5,475 bases of DNA. It comes from Myxococcales bacterium UBA5297 (GTDB lineage Bacteria; Myxococcota; Myxococcia; Myxococcales; UBA5297). A program made the position numbers and the translations under genes. Shown here in pieces: positions 1 to 5,475 of this stretch (its first letter is position 1; each line of letters opens with the position of its first letter). The notes under the pieces are model-generated. The model worked only from the letters and a program-made list of their open reading frames with translations, ran no database searches and was not told the origin of the DNA. The stretch covers positions 10,496-15,970 of the forward strand of contig DHSB01000014.1 in the NCBI GenBank assembly GCA_002408385.1, in the 5' to 3' direction.

Positions 1-1
1 C

Positions 2-1486
2 CCGGACCTCGGGCGCCTCGTCGGCCAGCGCGATGCGCAGCATCTCCTCGGTGCCCGGCTCTCCGAGCGCGAGCGCGGCCTCGGTCGCCGCGAGCCGCAC
101 CTCGGTGCGCTCGCTGCGCAGCGCCGCCTTGAGCGTCGGCAGGTCGTCCCTGCCCCCGACCGCGCCGAGCACGCGGATGGCCCACGCAGCGACCGGCCCG
201 GAGACCCGCGCCCGCGCGGCGTCGAGCACCTCGCTTCGCTCGGCCTTGCCGAGCGCGGCGATCGCCTCGGCCGCAGGAGCGGCGAGCTCGTGCTGCTCCA
301 TCAACGCAAAGAGCGCCTCGATGGCTCCAGGGTCGCCGAGCTTGCCGAGGGCCTCGATGGCCAGGAGCCGCTCGGGCTCGGTCCCCTCCTCGGCGACCTC
401 GACGAGCGCGCTCAGCGCCGAGCGCTCGCGTAGTCGGGCGAGCGCCTCGATGGCGACCAGCCGCGCCTCTGGCTGCAGCTCCGGCAGGGCCTTGAGCAGC
501 GCGGGGCCGGCGCCGACGCCCATCGCCTGAAGCGCCGTGACCGCGGCGTCGCGCAGCATCTCGCCGCTCGCCGCCGCGGCGATGGCCGGCGCGTCGGCCG
601 CTTCGCCGACGATCCCGAGCACGCTTATCGCGCCAGCGACCGCGCGCGGGTTCGAGGCGCCCAACGCCTCGCGCGCCACCTGCGCAAGGCGCGAGGGATG
701 CTTGAGCGAGGCGAGCAGAATCTGGGCGATGACCTGGGGCTTCTCCTGTCCGAGCTCAAGCTGCGAGGCGAGCGCGCTGAACCCCTCCTCGCGCGTCCCG
801 CGGGCGGCCTCTTTGAGGCTCTCGGCGATGAGCTCGAGCGAGACGCGGCCGGGGGTCGCGCCGAGCAGGCGCAGTACCGAGCGCTTGAGGAACCGCTCAC
901 GGGCAAGGGGCGCGAGCACGCCGAGGGGAGGAGCGCGGCCGATGCGCGCCAGCGCGTCGAGCGCCGCGAGCTGCAGCAGGCCATCGGCCGAGCCCAGGAT
1001 TGCCTCGAGGGCGCCGGCGGCCTCGGCGCCCCCGATCTTGCCGAGGGCCTCGGCCGCGGCGACCCGCACGTTCTGATCCGCGTCGCCCAGGGCGGCGACG
1101 AGCGCGGGACAGGCCGCCGGGGCGCGGATGTCGCCGAGCACGTCGGCGGCGAACTTGCGGACATCGCCGTCCTCGCCCCCGAGGCAGGTGGCGAGCGCGG
1201 GGATAGCGGGCGCACCGATCCGCGCGAGCGCCTCGGCGGCCGAGTTCCTCGCCCCCGCGTCGTCGGCGTCCGCGAGCCGCTCGACCAGCGCGTCGACAGC
1301 CTTGGACGGGTCTGGCAGGCCGACCAGCCGCTCGACGGCCGCCTTGCGCACGCGCCAGCTCTCGTCGGAGAGCCGAGGCAACAGGGACTCGAGGTCCGCA
1401 CGTTCCAAGTCCATGACGGCGCGGTAGCGCACCTCGGGGTCCGGGTCACGCAAGCGCTCGCGCGCGCGGTTCTGCTCCGATTCCAT
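2..1486 (-). CDS. HEAT-repeat protein, C-terminus beyond window (partial)
   Basis: I translated this frame by hand from the ATG at 1484-1486 to the left edge and found 495 codons without a stop, so the 3' end lies outside the window. Nearly the whole protein is a tandem array of about 16 helical repeats of roughly 30 residues. Typical repeat cores are AAAEALGKIGGAEAAGAL, AIEALGKLGDPGAIEAL and AIRVLGAVGGRDDLPTL, with D-x-x-V-R turns (DPEVRYRAV, DGDVRKFAADVLGDI, DQNVRVAAAEAL). This is the PBS-lyase/E-Z type of HEAT repeat. Repeats around residues 200-300 are more degenerate. No signal peptide or membrane segment is seen, so it is probably cytoplasmic. Such solenoids usually bind proteins; lyase activity is not implied. 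The start is supported by the sequence GAAGGAG four bases upstream. It follows cheW by 79 bp on the same strand, suggesting a role with the chemosensory core, but its partner is unknown. Confidence 0.9.
   Translation of the reverse strand, partial: MESEQNRARERLRDPDPEVRYRAVMDLERADLESLLPRLSDESWRVRKAAVERLVGLPDPSKAVDALVERLADADDAGARNSAAEALARIGAPAIPALATCLGGEDGDVRKFAADVLGDIRAPAACPALVAALGDADQNVRVAAAEALGKIGGAEAAGALEAILGSADGLLQLAALDALARIGRAPPLGVLAPLARERFLKRSVLRLLGATPGRVSLELIAESLKEAARGTREEGFSALASQLELGQEKPQVIAQILLASLKHPSRLAQVAREALGASNPRAVAGAISVLGIVGEAADAPAIAAAASGEMLRDAAVTALQAMGVGAGPALLKALPELQPEARLVAIEALARLRERSALSALVEVAEEGTEPERLLAIEALGKLGDPGAIEALFALMEQHELAAPAAEAIAALGKAERSEVLDAARARVSGPVAAWAIRVLGAVGGRDDLPTLKAALRSERTEVRLAATEAALALGEPGTEEMLRIALADEAPEVR
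341..1052 (-). repeat. Separated 16-bp direct repeat inside the HEAT gene
   Basis: The identical 16-mer cttgccgagggcctcg occurs at 341-356 and 1037-1052, in the same frame, encoding E-A-L-G-K in two HEAT units. It reflects the repeated protein and shared codon choice; it could serve as a site for recombination between repeats, but there is no evidence that it does. Confidence 0.5.
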
Positions 1487-1490
1487 GAGG

Positions 1491-1497
1491 CTCCTTC
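1491..1497 (-). promoter_or_regulatory. Shine-Dalgarno of the HEAT-repeat gene
   Basis: The minus strand reads GAAGGAG, then CCTC, then ATG. The four-base gap is slightly short but the match to the anti-SD core is strong, and it fixes the start at 1486. Confidence 0.7.
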
Positions 1498-1514
1498 GGA
1501 TAGTGCGGGCTCGC

Positions 1515-1546
1515 GGAGCGCTCCAAAGATGAGCGCGCCCGCGCGC
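1515..1546. repeat. Two GC-rich inverted repeats in the cheW-HEAT gene gap
   Basis: The 79-bp gap 1487-1565 contains a perfect 10-bp palindrome, ggagcgctcc (1515-1524), and next to it gcgcgc-cc-gcgcgc (1533-1546). Neither is followed by a T-tract in the direction of transcription, so neither is a convincing intrinsic terminator. They could be weak attenuating structures or chance in GC-rich DNA. Apart from these and the ribosome binding site, I see nothing in the gap. Confidence 0.35.
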
Positions 1547-1565
1547 GACGGTGTTGCCGGCTCTC

Positions 1566-2105
1566 TCAGCCCGCGCCCGACCTCCCGCGGGCGAGCGCTC
1601 GGGCCGCTGCGCCCGGGACCTTCTCGTGCGACTCGAGCAGCGCCTTGACGTTGAGCAGCAACTTGAGCGCGTTGGCCGGCCCGCAGACTCCCAGGAAGAA
1701 CCGAGGCCCCTTCTGCCCGAGCAGCGACGGCGTCCGCTTGATGGACGAGCGCGGGATCCGCAGCACCTCGGTGACGGCGTCGACGACCAGACCGACCCGG
1801 CGGCCGCCGATGCTGCAGATGATGTACTTGCTCTTCTTGGTCGGCTTGGTCTGCGGCAACGACAGGCGCTTGCGCAGATCGACGACGGGGATGATCGCCC
1901 CGCGCAGGTTGATGACGCCCTCGACGCACTCCGGGGCGTGGGGCACCGAGGTGATCTTGAGCGGCTGGATGATTTCGCTGATGCGCATGATGTCGACGAC
2001 GTACTCCTCGCCGCCGACGACGAAGGCGCAGAGCTGGACTATCTCGTCCGCCCGCGTCTGCTCGGGCTGCGCCAGCTTGGGCGCGAGGGCGGGGGGCGGG
2101 CTCAT
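1566..2105 (-). CDS. cheW: CheW, compact chemosensory coupling protein
   Basis: This is a 179-residue CheW, close to the usual family size. CheW couples receptors (MCPs) to CheA in cytoplasmic signalling arrays, where its fold pairs with the CheA P5 domain. The CheW domain spans about residues 22-160: the first subdomain has EEYVVDIMRISEII and the second starts at the hallmark VEGVINLRGAIIPVVDLRKR (residues 61-80), with the conserved NLRG arginine at 68. About 20 Pro/Ala-rich residues precede the domain and an Ala/Arg/Gly-rich tail of about 18 follows it. The start overlaps the stop of the upstream cheW-like gene (ATGA, 2102-2105), and GGAG lies seven bases upstream, so translation is probably coupled. 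It has four cysteines (26, 60, 97, 141), whereas its neighbour has none. The C-terminal strand reads CGPANALKLLLNVKALL, unlike the more usual acidic/Gly-rich sequence there. The family call is firm; which receptors it serves is unknown. Confidence 0.95.
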   Translation of the reverse strand: MSPPPALAPKLAQPEQTRADEIVQLCAFVVGGEEYVVDIMRISEIIQPLKITSVPHAPECVEGVINLRGAIIPVVDLRKRLSLPQTKPTKKSKYIICSIGGRRVGLVVDAVTEVLRIPRSSIKRTPSLLGQKGPRFFLGVCGPANALKLLLNVKALLESHEKVPGAAARALARGRSGAG

Positions 2106-2860
2106 CGCCGCTCTCCGGAAAACGAGCGCGGGCGGGAGATCACCGCGCGCAGGTTGAGCAGCACGTACATCCGGTCCTTGAGCCGCCCGATGCCCGACAG
2201 GTACTCGGACTCGACCCCGAGCCCTGGAGGCGGCGGCTCGATGGTCGAGGGCTTGAGACGCACGACCTGGTGCACTCCATCCACCTGGACCCCGGCCGGC
2301 CCGTTCCCGAGGTCGACGATGACCACGCGGGCGCGGCGCGAGGGCTCGGCGGTGGCAGGCAGCCCGAGCCTCTTGCGCAGATCGAAGACCGGCATCACCT
2401 CGCCGCGCAGGCTCATGATTCCCGTGATCTCCGCGGGCGCGCGGGGCACCTCGGTGATGGCCGGGACCTTGACGATCTCGCGAACAACCTCAAGCTCGAC
2501 CGCGTACTCCTCACCGGCGAGGACAAAGCCGAGGAATTCCCGAGGAGCCTCGTCCTCCGCCTCCGGCAGCGGCTCGAGTCCGGCCGCGAGCTCTTCGAGC
2601 TCCCCCGCGCCCTCGTCCGGCCGGAAGAAGAATTCCAAGAGAGGGTCGATGGCCGAGCTTGCCCGGGTGTCGGAGCCGCGCGGAGGCGGCGCCTCGGGTG
2701 ACGAAGGTCTGCGAGGCAGCGGCAGACCTGGCTCCTCGAGCGCGTCGCGCGCTGTCTCGGTGCGCACCTCGGCCCTCTGCGGCGGCGCGGGCGGTTTCGC
2801 AGGCGACGGGTCGGCAGGCTGCTGCGCCTTCGCGCGTTTGCGAATCTCGAGGAAGTCCAT
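2102..2860 (-). CDS. cheW: CheW-like coupling protein with ~105-residue disordered N-terminal extension
   Basis: From the ATG at 2858-2860 this gives 252 residues, about 90 more than a typical CheW. The CheW domain occupies about residues 107-243: FLGFVLAGEEYAVELEVVREIV, then ITGIMSLRGEVMPVFDLRKR with the LRG arginine at 152, and a final MYVLLNLRAVI strand. The extension starts with a likely amphipathic helix (MDFLEIRKRAKAQ), continues through a Pro/Ala/Glu-rich stretch, and contains a hydrophobic-aromatic segment DPLLEFFFRPDE (residues 72-83) followed by an acidic region. This pattern suggests a tethered interaction motif rather than a second folded domain. The frame is open further upstream to 3001, but that part is Arg/Gly-rich and shadow-like, and a promoter-like element ends just before 2860, so I prefer 2860. 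There is no clear Shine-Dalgarno. Its stop overlaps the next cheW by four bases. Confidence 0.9.
   Translation of the reverse strand: MDFLEIRKRAKAQQPADPSPAKPPAPPQRAEVRTETARDALEEPGLPLPRRPSSPEAPPPRGSDTRASSAIDPLLEFFFRPDEGAGELEELAAGLEPLPEAEDEAPREFLGFVLAGEEYAVELEVVREIVKVPAITEVPRAPAEITGIMSLRGEVMPVFDLRKRLGLPATAEPSRRARVVIVDLGNGPAGVQVDGVHQVVRLKPSTIEPPPPGLGVESEYLSGIGRLKDRMYVLLNLRAVISRPRSFSGERR
2111..2118 (-). promoter_or_regulatory. Shine-Dalgarno of the compact cheW
   Basis: The minus strand reads CCGGAGAG inside the 3' end of the upstream gene. GGAG (2113-2116) lies seven bases before the ATG at 2103-2105. With the ATGA overlap this supports coupled but independently boosted translation of the downstream cheW. 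Confidence 0.6.
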
Positions 2861-2868
2861 CGCTCGGG

Positions 2869-2896
2869 ATTGTAGCGCAGCAAACGGCCGTCTCCA
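2869..2896 (-). promoter_or_regulatory. Candidate sigma70-type promoter for the cheW-cheW-HEAT unit
   Basis: On the minus strand TGGAGA (2891-2896, four of six matches to TTGACA) is followed after 16 bases by TACAAT (2869-2874, five of six matches to TATAAT). Such an AT-rich -10 is unusual in this GC-rich window. Transcription would start near 2862, only about 0-3 bases before the ATG at 2860, implying a leaderless or nearly leaderless message. That fits the missing Shine-Dalgarno, but the match is by eye only. Confidence 0.45.
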
Positions 2897-3020
2897 GTTG
2901 GCGTCCGTCCCGCCGCCCTGGGACAGCCTCGCCTCGCGGGCGCCCGCCCGCCCTCGCCGCCGGGCCTGAGGGCGGCTTGTCGGGGTCCGAAACCGAGGCA
3001 AGGGCTCCCTGAGGCCACAG

Positions 3021-3035
3021 CAGTCCCCAGGACTG
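3021..3035. repeat. Short hairpin with a T-run on the plus-strand side
   Basis: cagtcc-cca-ggactg is a perfect 6-bp stem with a 3-base loop, followed on the plus strand by gtttt. As a terminator it would act on rightward (antisense) transcription, and no plus-strand gene is known here. Read on the minus strand it lacks a downstream T-tract. Short stem, so function is uncertain. Confidence 0.3.
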
Positions 3036-3238
3036 GTTTTGCGTCGCCAGGCCTAGAGCTGAATCGGGCTGGCCGGGCCGGGCCCTGCAGCGGGGCGCGG
3101 CGGCGCCTCTGAGGGCCTTTCTGAGCGGATTGCGCAAGGATGTGTTCTTGTTGAGGTTTTCGGGGCCTCAGCGAGGCTCGTCTCCCCTCTCCCCGGCCCG
3201 GGATAGAGTCGGGGCGCCGCCTTGCTGCGGGTTGCTCG

Positions 3239-4039
3239 TCAGGCTCCGAGCACCGACTCGAAGTCCCGGACCACGTTCTCGGCGATCGCCGCGTCGATCA
3301 TGGCAGCGCCGCGCCCGAAGGCCTCGAGCAGCGCGCTCGCGCACAGGTTGTTGACGCGCCGGGGCACCCCAGCGCTCGCCGCGTGGACGACCTCGAGCGC
3401 CCCCTCGGTAAACAGCGGCTCGATGCGCCCGGCGACCTTCAAGCGGTGGGCGACGTAGTTGCCGAGCTCCTCCCGGTCGAGCGGACCGAGGTGGTAGCTC
3501 GCGCCGACCCGCTGGCGGAAGGCCTCGAAGGCGGGCTTTCGCAGCCGAGCACGCAGCTCGGGCTGCCCGAGCAGCACCACGCCCAGGAGGTTGCGGTCGT
3601 CGAGCTGCAGGTTGGTCAAAAGGCGCAGCTCGTCGATGACCGCTTTGGAGAGAAGCTGCGCCTCGTCGACGAGCACGACGGGAAAGCGGCCCTCGGCGTC
3701 GAGCGCCGCGAGCCGCTCGGCGAGATCCTCAGGGCCGATGCCCCGCCTCTGGCTCACCCCGATCCCCTCGGCGACCGCCTTGAGCAGCCCGGCCGCGGTC
3801 AGGCGCGGGTTGAGGACGAGGATGAACCGACAGCGCTCGCCCGCCTCGTCGACCAGGGCGCGCGAGAGCATCGTCTTGCCCGCGCCGATCTCGCCGGTGA
3901 GCACCGCGAGCTCGCGCTCCTCGACCGCGAAGAGCAGCCGCGCGAGCGCCTCGGCGTGCTGCCTGCCCCGGTACAGAAAGCGCGGATCCGGCGTCTTGCC
4001 GAAGGGCTTGGCGCTCAAGCCGAAGTGAGTCTCGTACAT
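3239..4039 (-). CDS. ExeA/GspA-like AAA+ ATPase, short cytoplasmic form
   Basis: The 266-residue product opens with the ExeA/GspA/MshM family signature (MYETHFGLSAKPF, then PDPRFLY and H-x-EAL). Walker A is GEIGAGKT (49-56), Walker B is VVLVDEAQ (121-128), a likely sensor-1 strand is VVLLGQPEL (154-162), FRQRV (174-178) is a candidate arginine region, and GVPRRVNNLC (224-233) belongs to the C-terminal helical lid. All expected ATPase residues are present. Full-length ExeA is about twice this size, with a membrane segment and peptidoglycan-binding region; this protein lacks both and should be soluble. Relatives act in type II secretion, MSHA pilus and exopolysaccharide loci. Here the ATG follows the cheA stop by eight bases with no clear Shine-Dalgarno, which points to reinitiation and a shared job with CheA. 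TniB/TnsC-type transposition ATPases are related, but the N-terminal signature and lack of transposon genes argue against that. The role in signalling is inference. Confidence 0.88.
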   Translation of the reverse strand: MYETHFGLSAKPFGKTPDPRFLYRGRQHAEALARLLFAVEERELAVLTGEIGAGKTMLSRALVDEAGERCRFILVLNPRLTAAGLLKAVAEGIGVSQRRGIGPEDLAERLAALDAEGRFPVVLVDEAQLLSKAVIDELRLLTNLQLDDRNLLGVVLLGQPELRARLRKPAFEAFRQRVGASYHLGPLDREELGNYVAHRLKVAGRIEPLFTEGALEVVHAASAGVPRRVNNLCASALLEAFGRGAAMIDAAIAENVVRDFESVLGA

Positions 4040-4047
4040 AGGCTGTT

Positions 4048-5475
4048 TCAGGCGCTCGCCTCGAGCATCACGCGCTCGCCGGCGAGGACCTCCTCGATGA
4101 TCGCCCCGACGTCGAGCACGAGGACGGTGCGCTGGTGGCCAAGATCGGTCGCGCCGGCGATGCCCTTGACGCCGGCGAGCACCGGCCCGAGCGGCTTGAC
4201 CACCACGTCCTGCTGGCCGACGAGCAGGTCGACGGCGACCCCGAGCCGCTCCTGCGCCAGGCCGACGACGACGACGTACACCTGGGCCGGCGGCGGCGGG
4301 CCCTTGAGGCGAAAGAGCGCCGAGAGCCGCACGAGCGGCAGGGTCGTGCCGCGCACGTCGATGACCTCGCGCGTCTCGATGGTGCGCACCGCCGCCCGGT
4401 CGATAGAAAGGATTTCGAGCACCGAGTTGAGCGGCAAAGCATAGGTGCGCCCGGCCACCGAGACGACGAGCGCGCGGATGATCGCCAGGGTCACCGGGAG
4501 CGTGATGCCTATCGTCGTGCCCTCGCCCTGGGTGCTGCGCACGTCGATGATCCCCGAGAGGTTGGCGATGTTCGTCTTCACCACGTCGAGGCCGACGCCT
4601 CGGCCCGACAGCTCGCTGACGCGCGGCGCGGTCGAGAAACCGGGCATGAAGATGAAATTGAGCAGGTCCCGGCGGGTCAGCTCGCGGGCCGCCTGGGCGG
4701 TGGTGAGCCCCTTCTCGACAGCCGAGACGCGGACCCCCTCCTCGTCGATACCCGAGCCGTCGTCGCCGATTTCGATGAGGACGTGGTTGCCCTTCTGCCG
4801 GGCTGCCAGCGAGACGACGCCGCGGCGGGGCTTGCCCTTCTCGAGCCGCTCCTCGGGCGACTCGATCCCGTGGTCGATCGCGTTGCGGATGATGTGCATC
4901 AGCGGGTCGGAGAGGTCCTCGACGATCAGCTTGTCGAGCTCGACATCGCCGCCGGAGATGCGAAAGTCGATCTCCTTGCCGGCCTCGCGGGCGATCTTGC
5001 GGATCATCCTCGCCAGCTTGTCGAAGACCTGGCCAAGCGGCACCATCCGCACCTCGAGGATGCCCTTCTGAAGCTCGTCGAGCTTGCGCTCGAGCACGCG
5101 GATGTCGCGTTGCAGCTCGGCACCCGGAGCCAAGGTCTCGGGCAGGGTCTCGGCGCGCATCGCCTCGCTGACCCGCTGCAGGTTCGTCTTGGCGAGGACC
5201 AGCTCTCCGACGATGTTCATCAACCGGTCGAGCTTGCGGATGTCGACGCGGACCGTCTGGCTCACGCTGCGCAGCGACGCGTCGGCGCCCGGCTCCGGGG
5301 CGCGGCGCCGCTCCGGGGTCACCGCGGGCGCACCAACGGGCGGCTTCTCTGCGTCGGCGGGCGCCTCGCGCTGCTGCTCCTCCGGCCCGCTGGCGTCGGC
5401 CTGCGCCGGTGGAGGGGGCTGCGCCGCCGGCGCGCCCTCGGCAGGACGAGCGCGCCCCCGAGGCGACTGGGGCGG
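4048..5475 (-). CDS. cheA: CheA chemosensory histidine kinase, N-terminus beyond window (partial)
   Basis: CheA phosphorylates its own Hpt histidine and passes the phosphate to response regulators under control of receptors and CheW. Visible are 475 codons, open to the right edge. The first 65 or so form a Pro/Ala/Glu/Gln-rich linker. Next comes the P3 dimerisation domain (VDIRKLDRLMNIVGELVLAK), then the P4 ATPase domain with N-box HIIRNAIDHGIE, G1 box DDGSGID, F-box FMPGFSTA and G2 box GRGVGLDVV, and GEGTTIGITLP. The P5 CheW-like domain follows (ALVVSVAGRTYALPL to the end); there is no C-terminal receiver. All catalytic boxes look intact. P1 (Hpt) and any P2 lie outside the window and cannot be checked. 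The GTG at 5320-5322 could be mistaken for a start, but the linker continues in frame upstream and a start there would leave no phosphorylation domain. The ATPase gene follows within eight bases. Confidence 0.95.
   Translation of the reverse strand, partial: PPQSPRGRARPAEGAPAAQPPPPAQADASGPEEQQREAPADAEKPPVGAPAVTPERRRAPEPGADASLRSVSQTVRVDIRKLDRLMNIVGELVLAKTNLQRVSEAMRAETLPETLAPGAELQRDIRVLERKLDELQKGILEVRMVPLGQVFDKLARMIRKIAREAGKEIDFRISGGDVELDKLIVEDLSDPLMHIIRNAIDHGIESPEERLEKGKPRRGVVSLAARQKGNHVLIEIGDDGSGIDEEGVRVSAVEKGLTTAQAARELTRRDLLNFIFMPGFSTAPRVSELSGRGVGLDVVKTNIANLSGIIDVRSTQGEGTTIGITLPVTLAIIRALVVSVAGRTYALPLNSVLEILSIDRAAVRTIETREVIDVRGTTLPLVRLSALFRLKGPPPPAQVYVVVVGLAQERLGVAVDLLVGQQDVVVKPLGPVLAGVKGIAGATDLGHQRTVLVLDVGAIIEEVLAGERVMLEASA

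Larger units (their letters stand above)
2861..3238. other. 378-bp intergenic region
   Basis: This is the only long non-coding gap in the window, between the ATPase stop and the N-terminally extended cheW. Open frames crossing it are Arg/Pro/Gly-rich, lack recognisable domains and have no good ribosome binding site, so I do not call a gene. It holds the promoter-like element at 2869-2896, a short hairpin at 3021-3035, and GC-rich stretches with small palindromes. It has more A/T runs than the coding regions (near 3036-3040 and 3142-3160). It probably separates a cheA-ATPase unit from a cheW-cheW-HEAT unit. Confidence 0.6.

Noticed and set aside
1533..1546. Rho-independent terminator after the compact cheW
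   Set aside because: The inverted repeat leaves almost no loop and has no T-tract after it on the minus strand; the next gene follows closely.
698..1648. Plus-strand frame of 316 codons antisense to the HEAT gene
   Set aside because: Complementary shadow of repeated GC-rich codons. Its Leu/Glu/Arg-rich look mirrors the HEAT repeats and there is no convincing start site.
625..1929. Minus-strand open frame of 434 codons spanning the end of cheW and the HEAT gene
   Set aside because: It is a shifted frame of the HEAT and cheW genes. Its product is Arg/Ser/Pro-rich with no recognisable fold, while the true frame gives clean HEAT repeats.
1551..2969. Plus-strand open frame of 472 codons opposite both cheW genes
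   Set aside because: Low-complexity Arg/Ser/Gly/Pro-rich translation with no domain, antisense to two clear CheW genes. Long antisense frames are expected at this GC content.
2511..3137. Possible small gene starting in the 378-bp gap (minus strand)
   Set aside because: The translation is Arg/Ala/Gly-rich with no motif, and most of it overlaps the extended cheW in another frame. No ribosome binding site supports it.
3383..4444. Plus-strand frame of 353 codons antisense to the ATPase and the cheA 3' end
   Set aside because: No domain; it covers two well-supported minus-strand genes with intact motifs.
5320..5322. GTG as the start codon of cheA
   Set aside because: The frame stays open to the window edge and the upstream residues continue the same linker. 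Starting here would remove the P1 domain needed for phosphorylation.
1..5475. CRISPR arrays, tRNA or rRNA genes, insertion sequences, or phage genes
   Set aside because: I saw no regularly spaced repeats, tRNA-like folds, transposase motifs or terminal inverted repeats. Apart from the 378-bp gap, the window is almost entirely coding.

Overview
This is a GC-rich window (roughly 70% by eye, with strong G/C preference at third codon positions). It holds part of a chemosensory (Che-type) gene cluster, and every supported gene lies on the minus strand. In transcription order, from high to low coordinates, these are: the C-terminal part of a CheA histidine kinase (truncated by the right edge), a short ExeA/GspA-like AAA+ ATPase, a CheW-like coupling protein with a long disordered N-terminus, a compact CheW, and a long HEAT-repeat protein (truncated by the left edge). 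No MCP receptor, CheY, CheB or CheR is visible. Composition and the multi-CheW plus HEAT layout suggest a Myxococcota or other deltaproteobacterium-like organism, but nothing here fixes the taxonomy.

Region by region: 4048-5475 encodes the CheA P3 dimerisation, P4 ATP-binding and P5 CheW-like domains, preceded by a Pro/Ala/Glu-rich linker that runs off the edge. Eight bases later, 3239-4039 encodes the ATPase, probably translated from the same message. A 378-bp non-coding stretch (2861-3238) follows. It carries a candidate sigma70-type promoter that abuts the next start codon so closely that the mRNA may be leaderless. Then come the N-terminally extended CheW (2102-2860) and the compact CheW (1566-2105), which overlap by ATGA, and after 79 bp the HEAT protein (2-1486), which has a good Shine-Dalgarno sequence.

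How the genes work together: CheA and the two CheW proteins would form the kinase/coupling core of a receptor array. The two CheWs differ in architecture and may serve different receptors or array positions. The HEAT solenoid is likely a protein-protein interaction platform. The ATPase next to cheA is the least expected component. Its family is best known from type II secretion, MSHA pili and exopolysaccharide loci, so it may link the signalling array to envelope, pilus or polar organisation; that role is inference. Most other long open frames here, including ones over 400 codons on the plus strand, are GC-driven shadows of these five genes.
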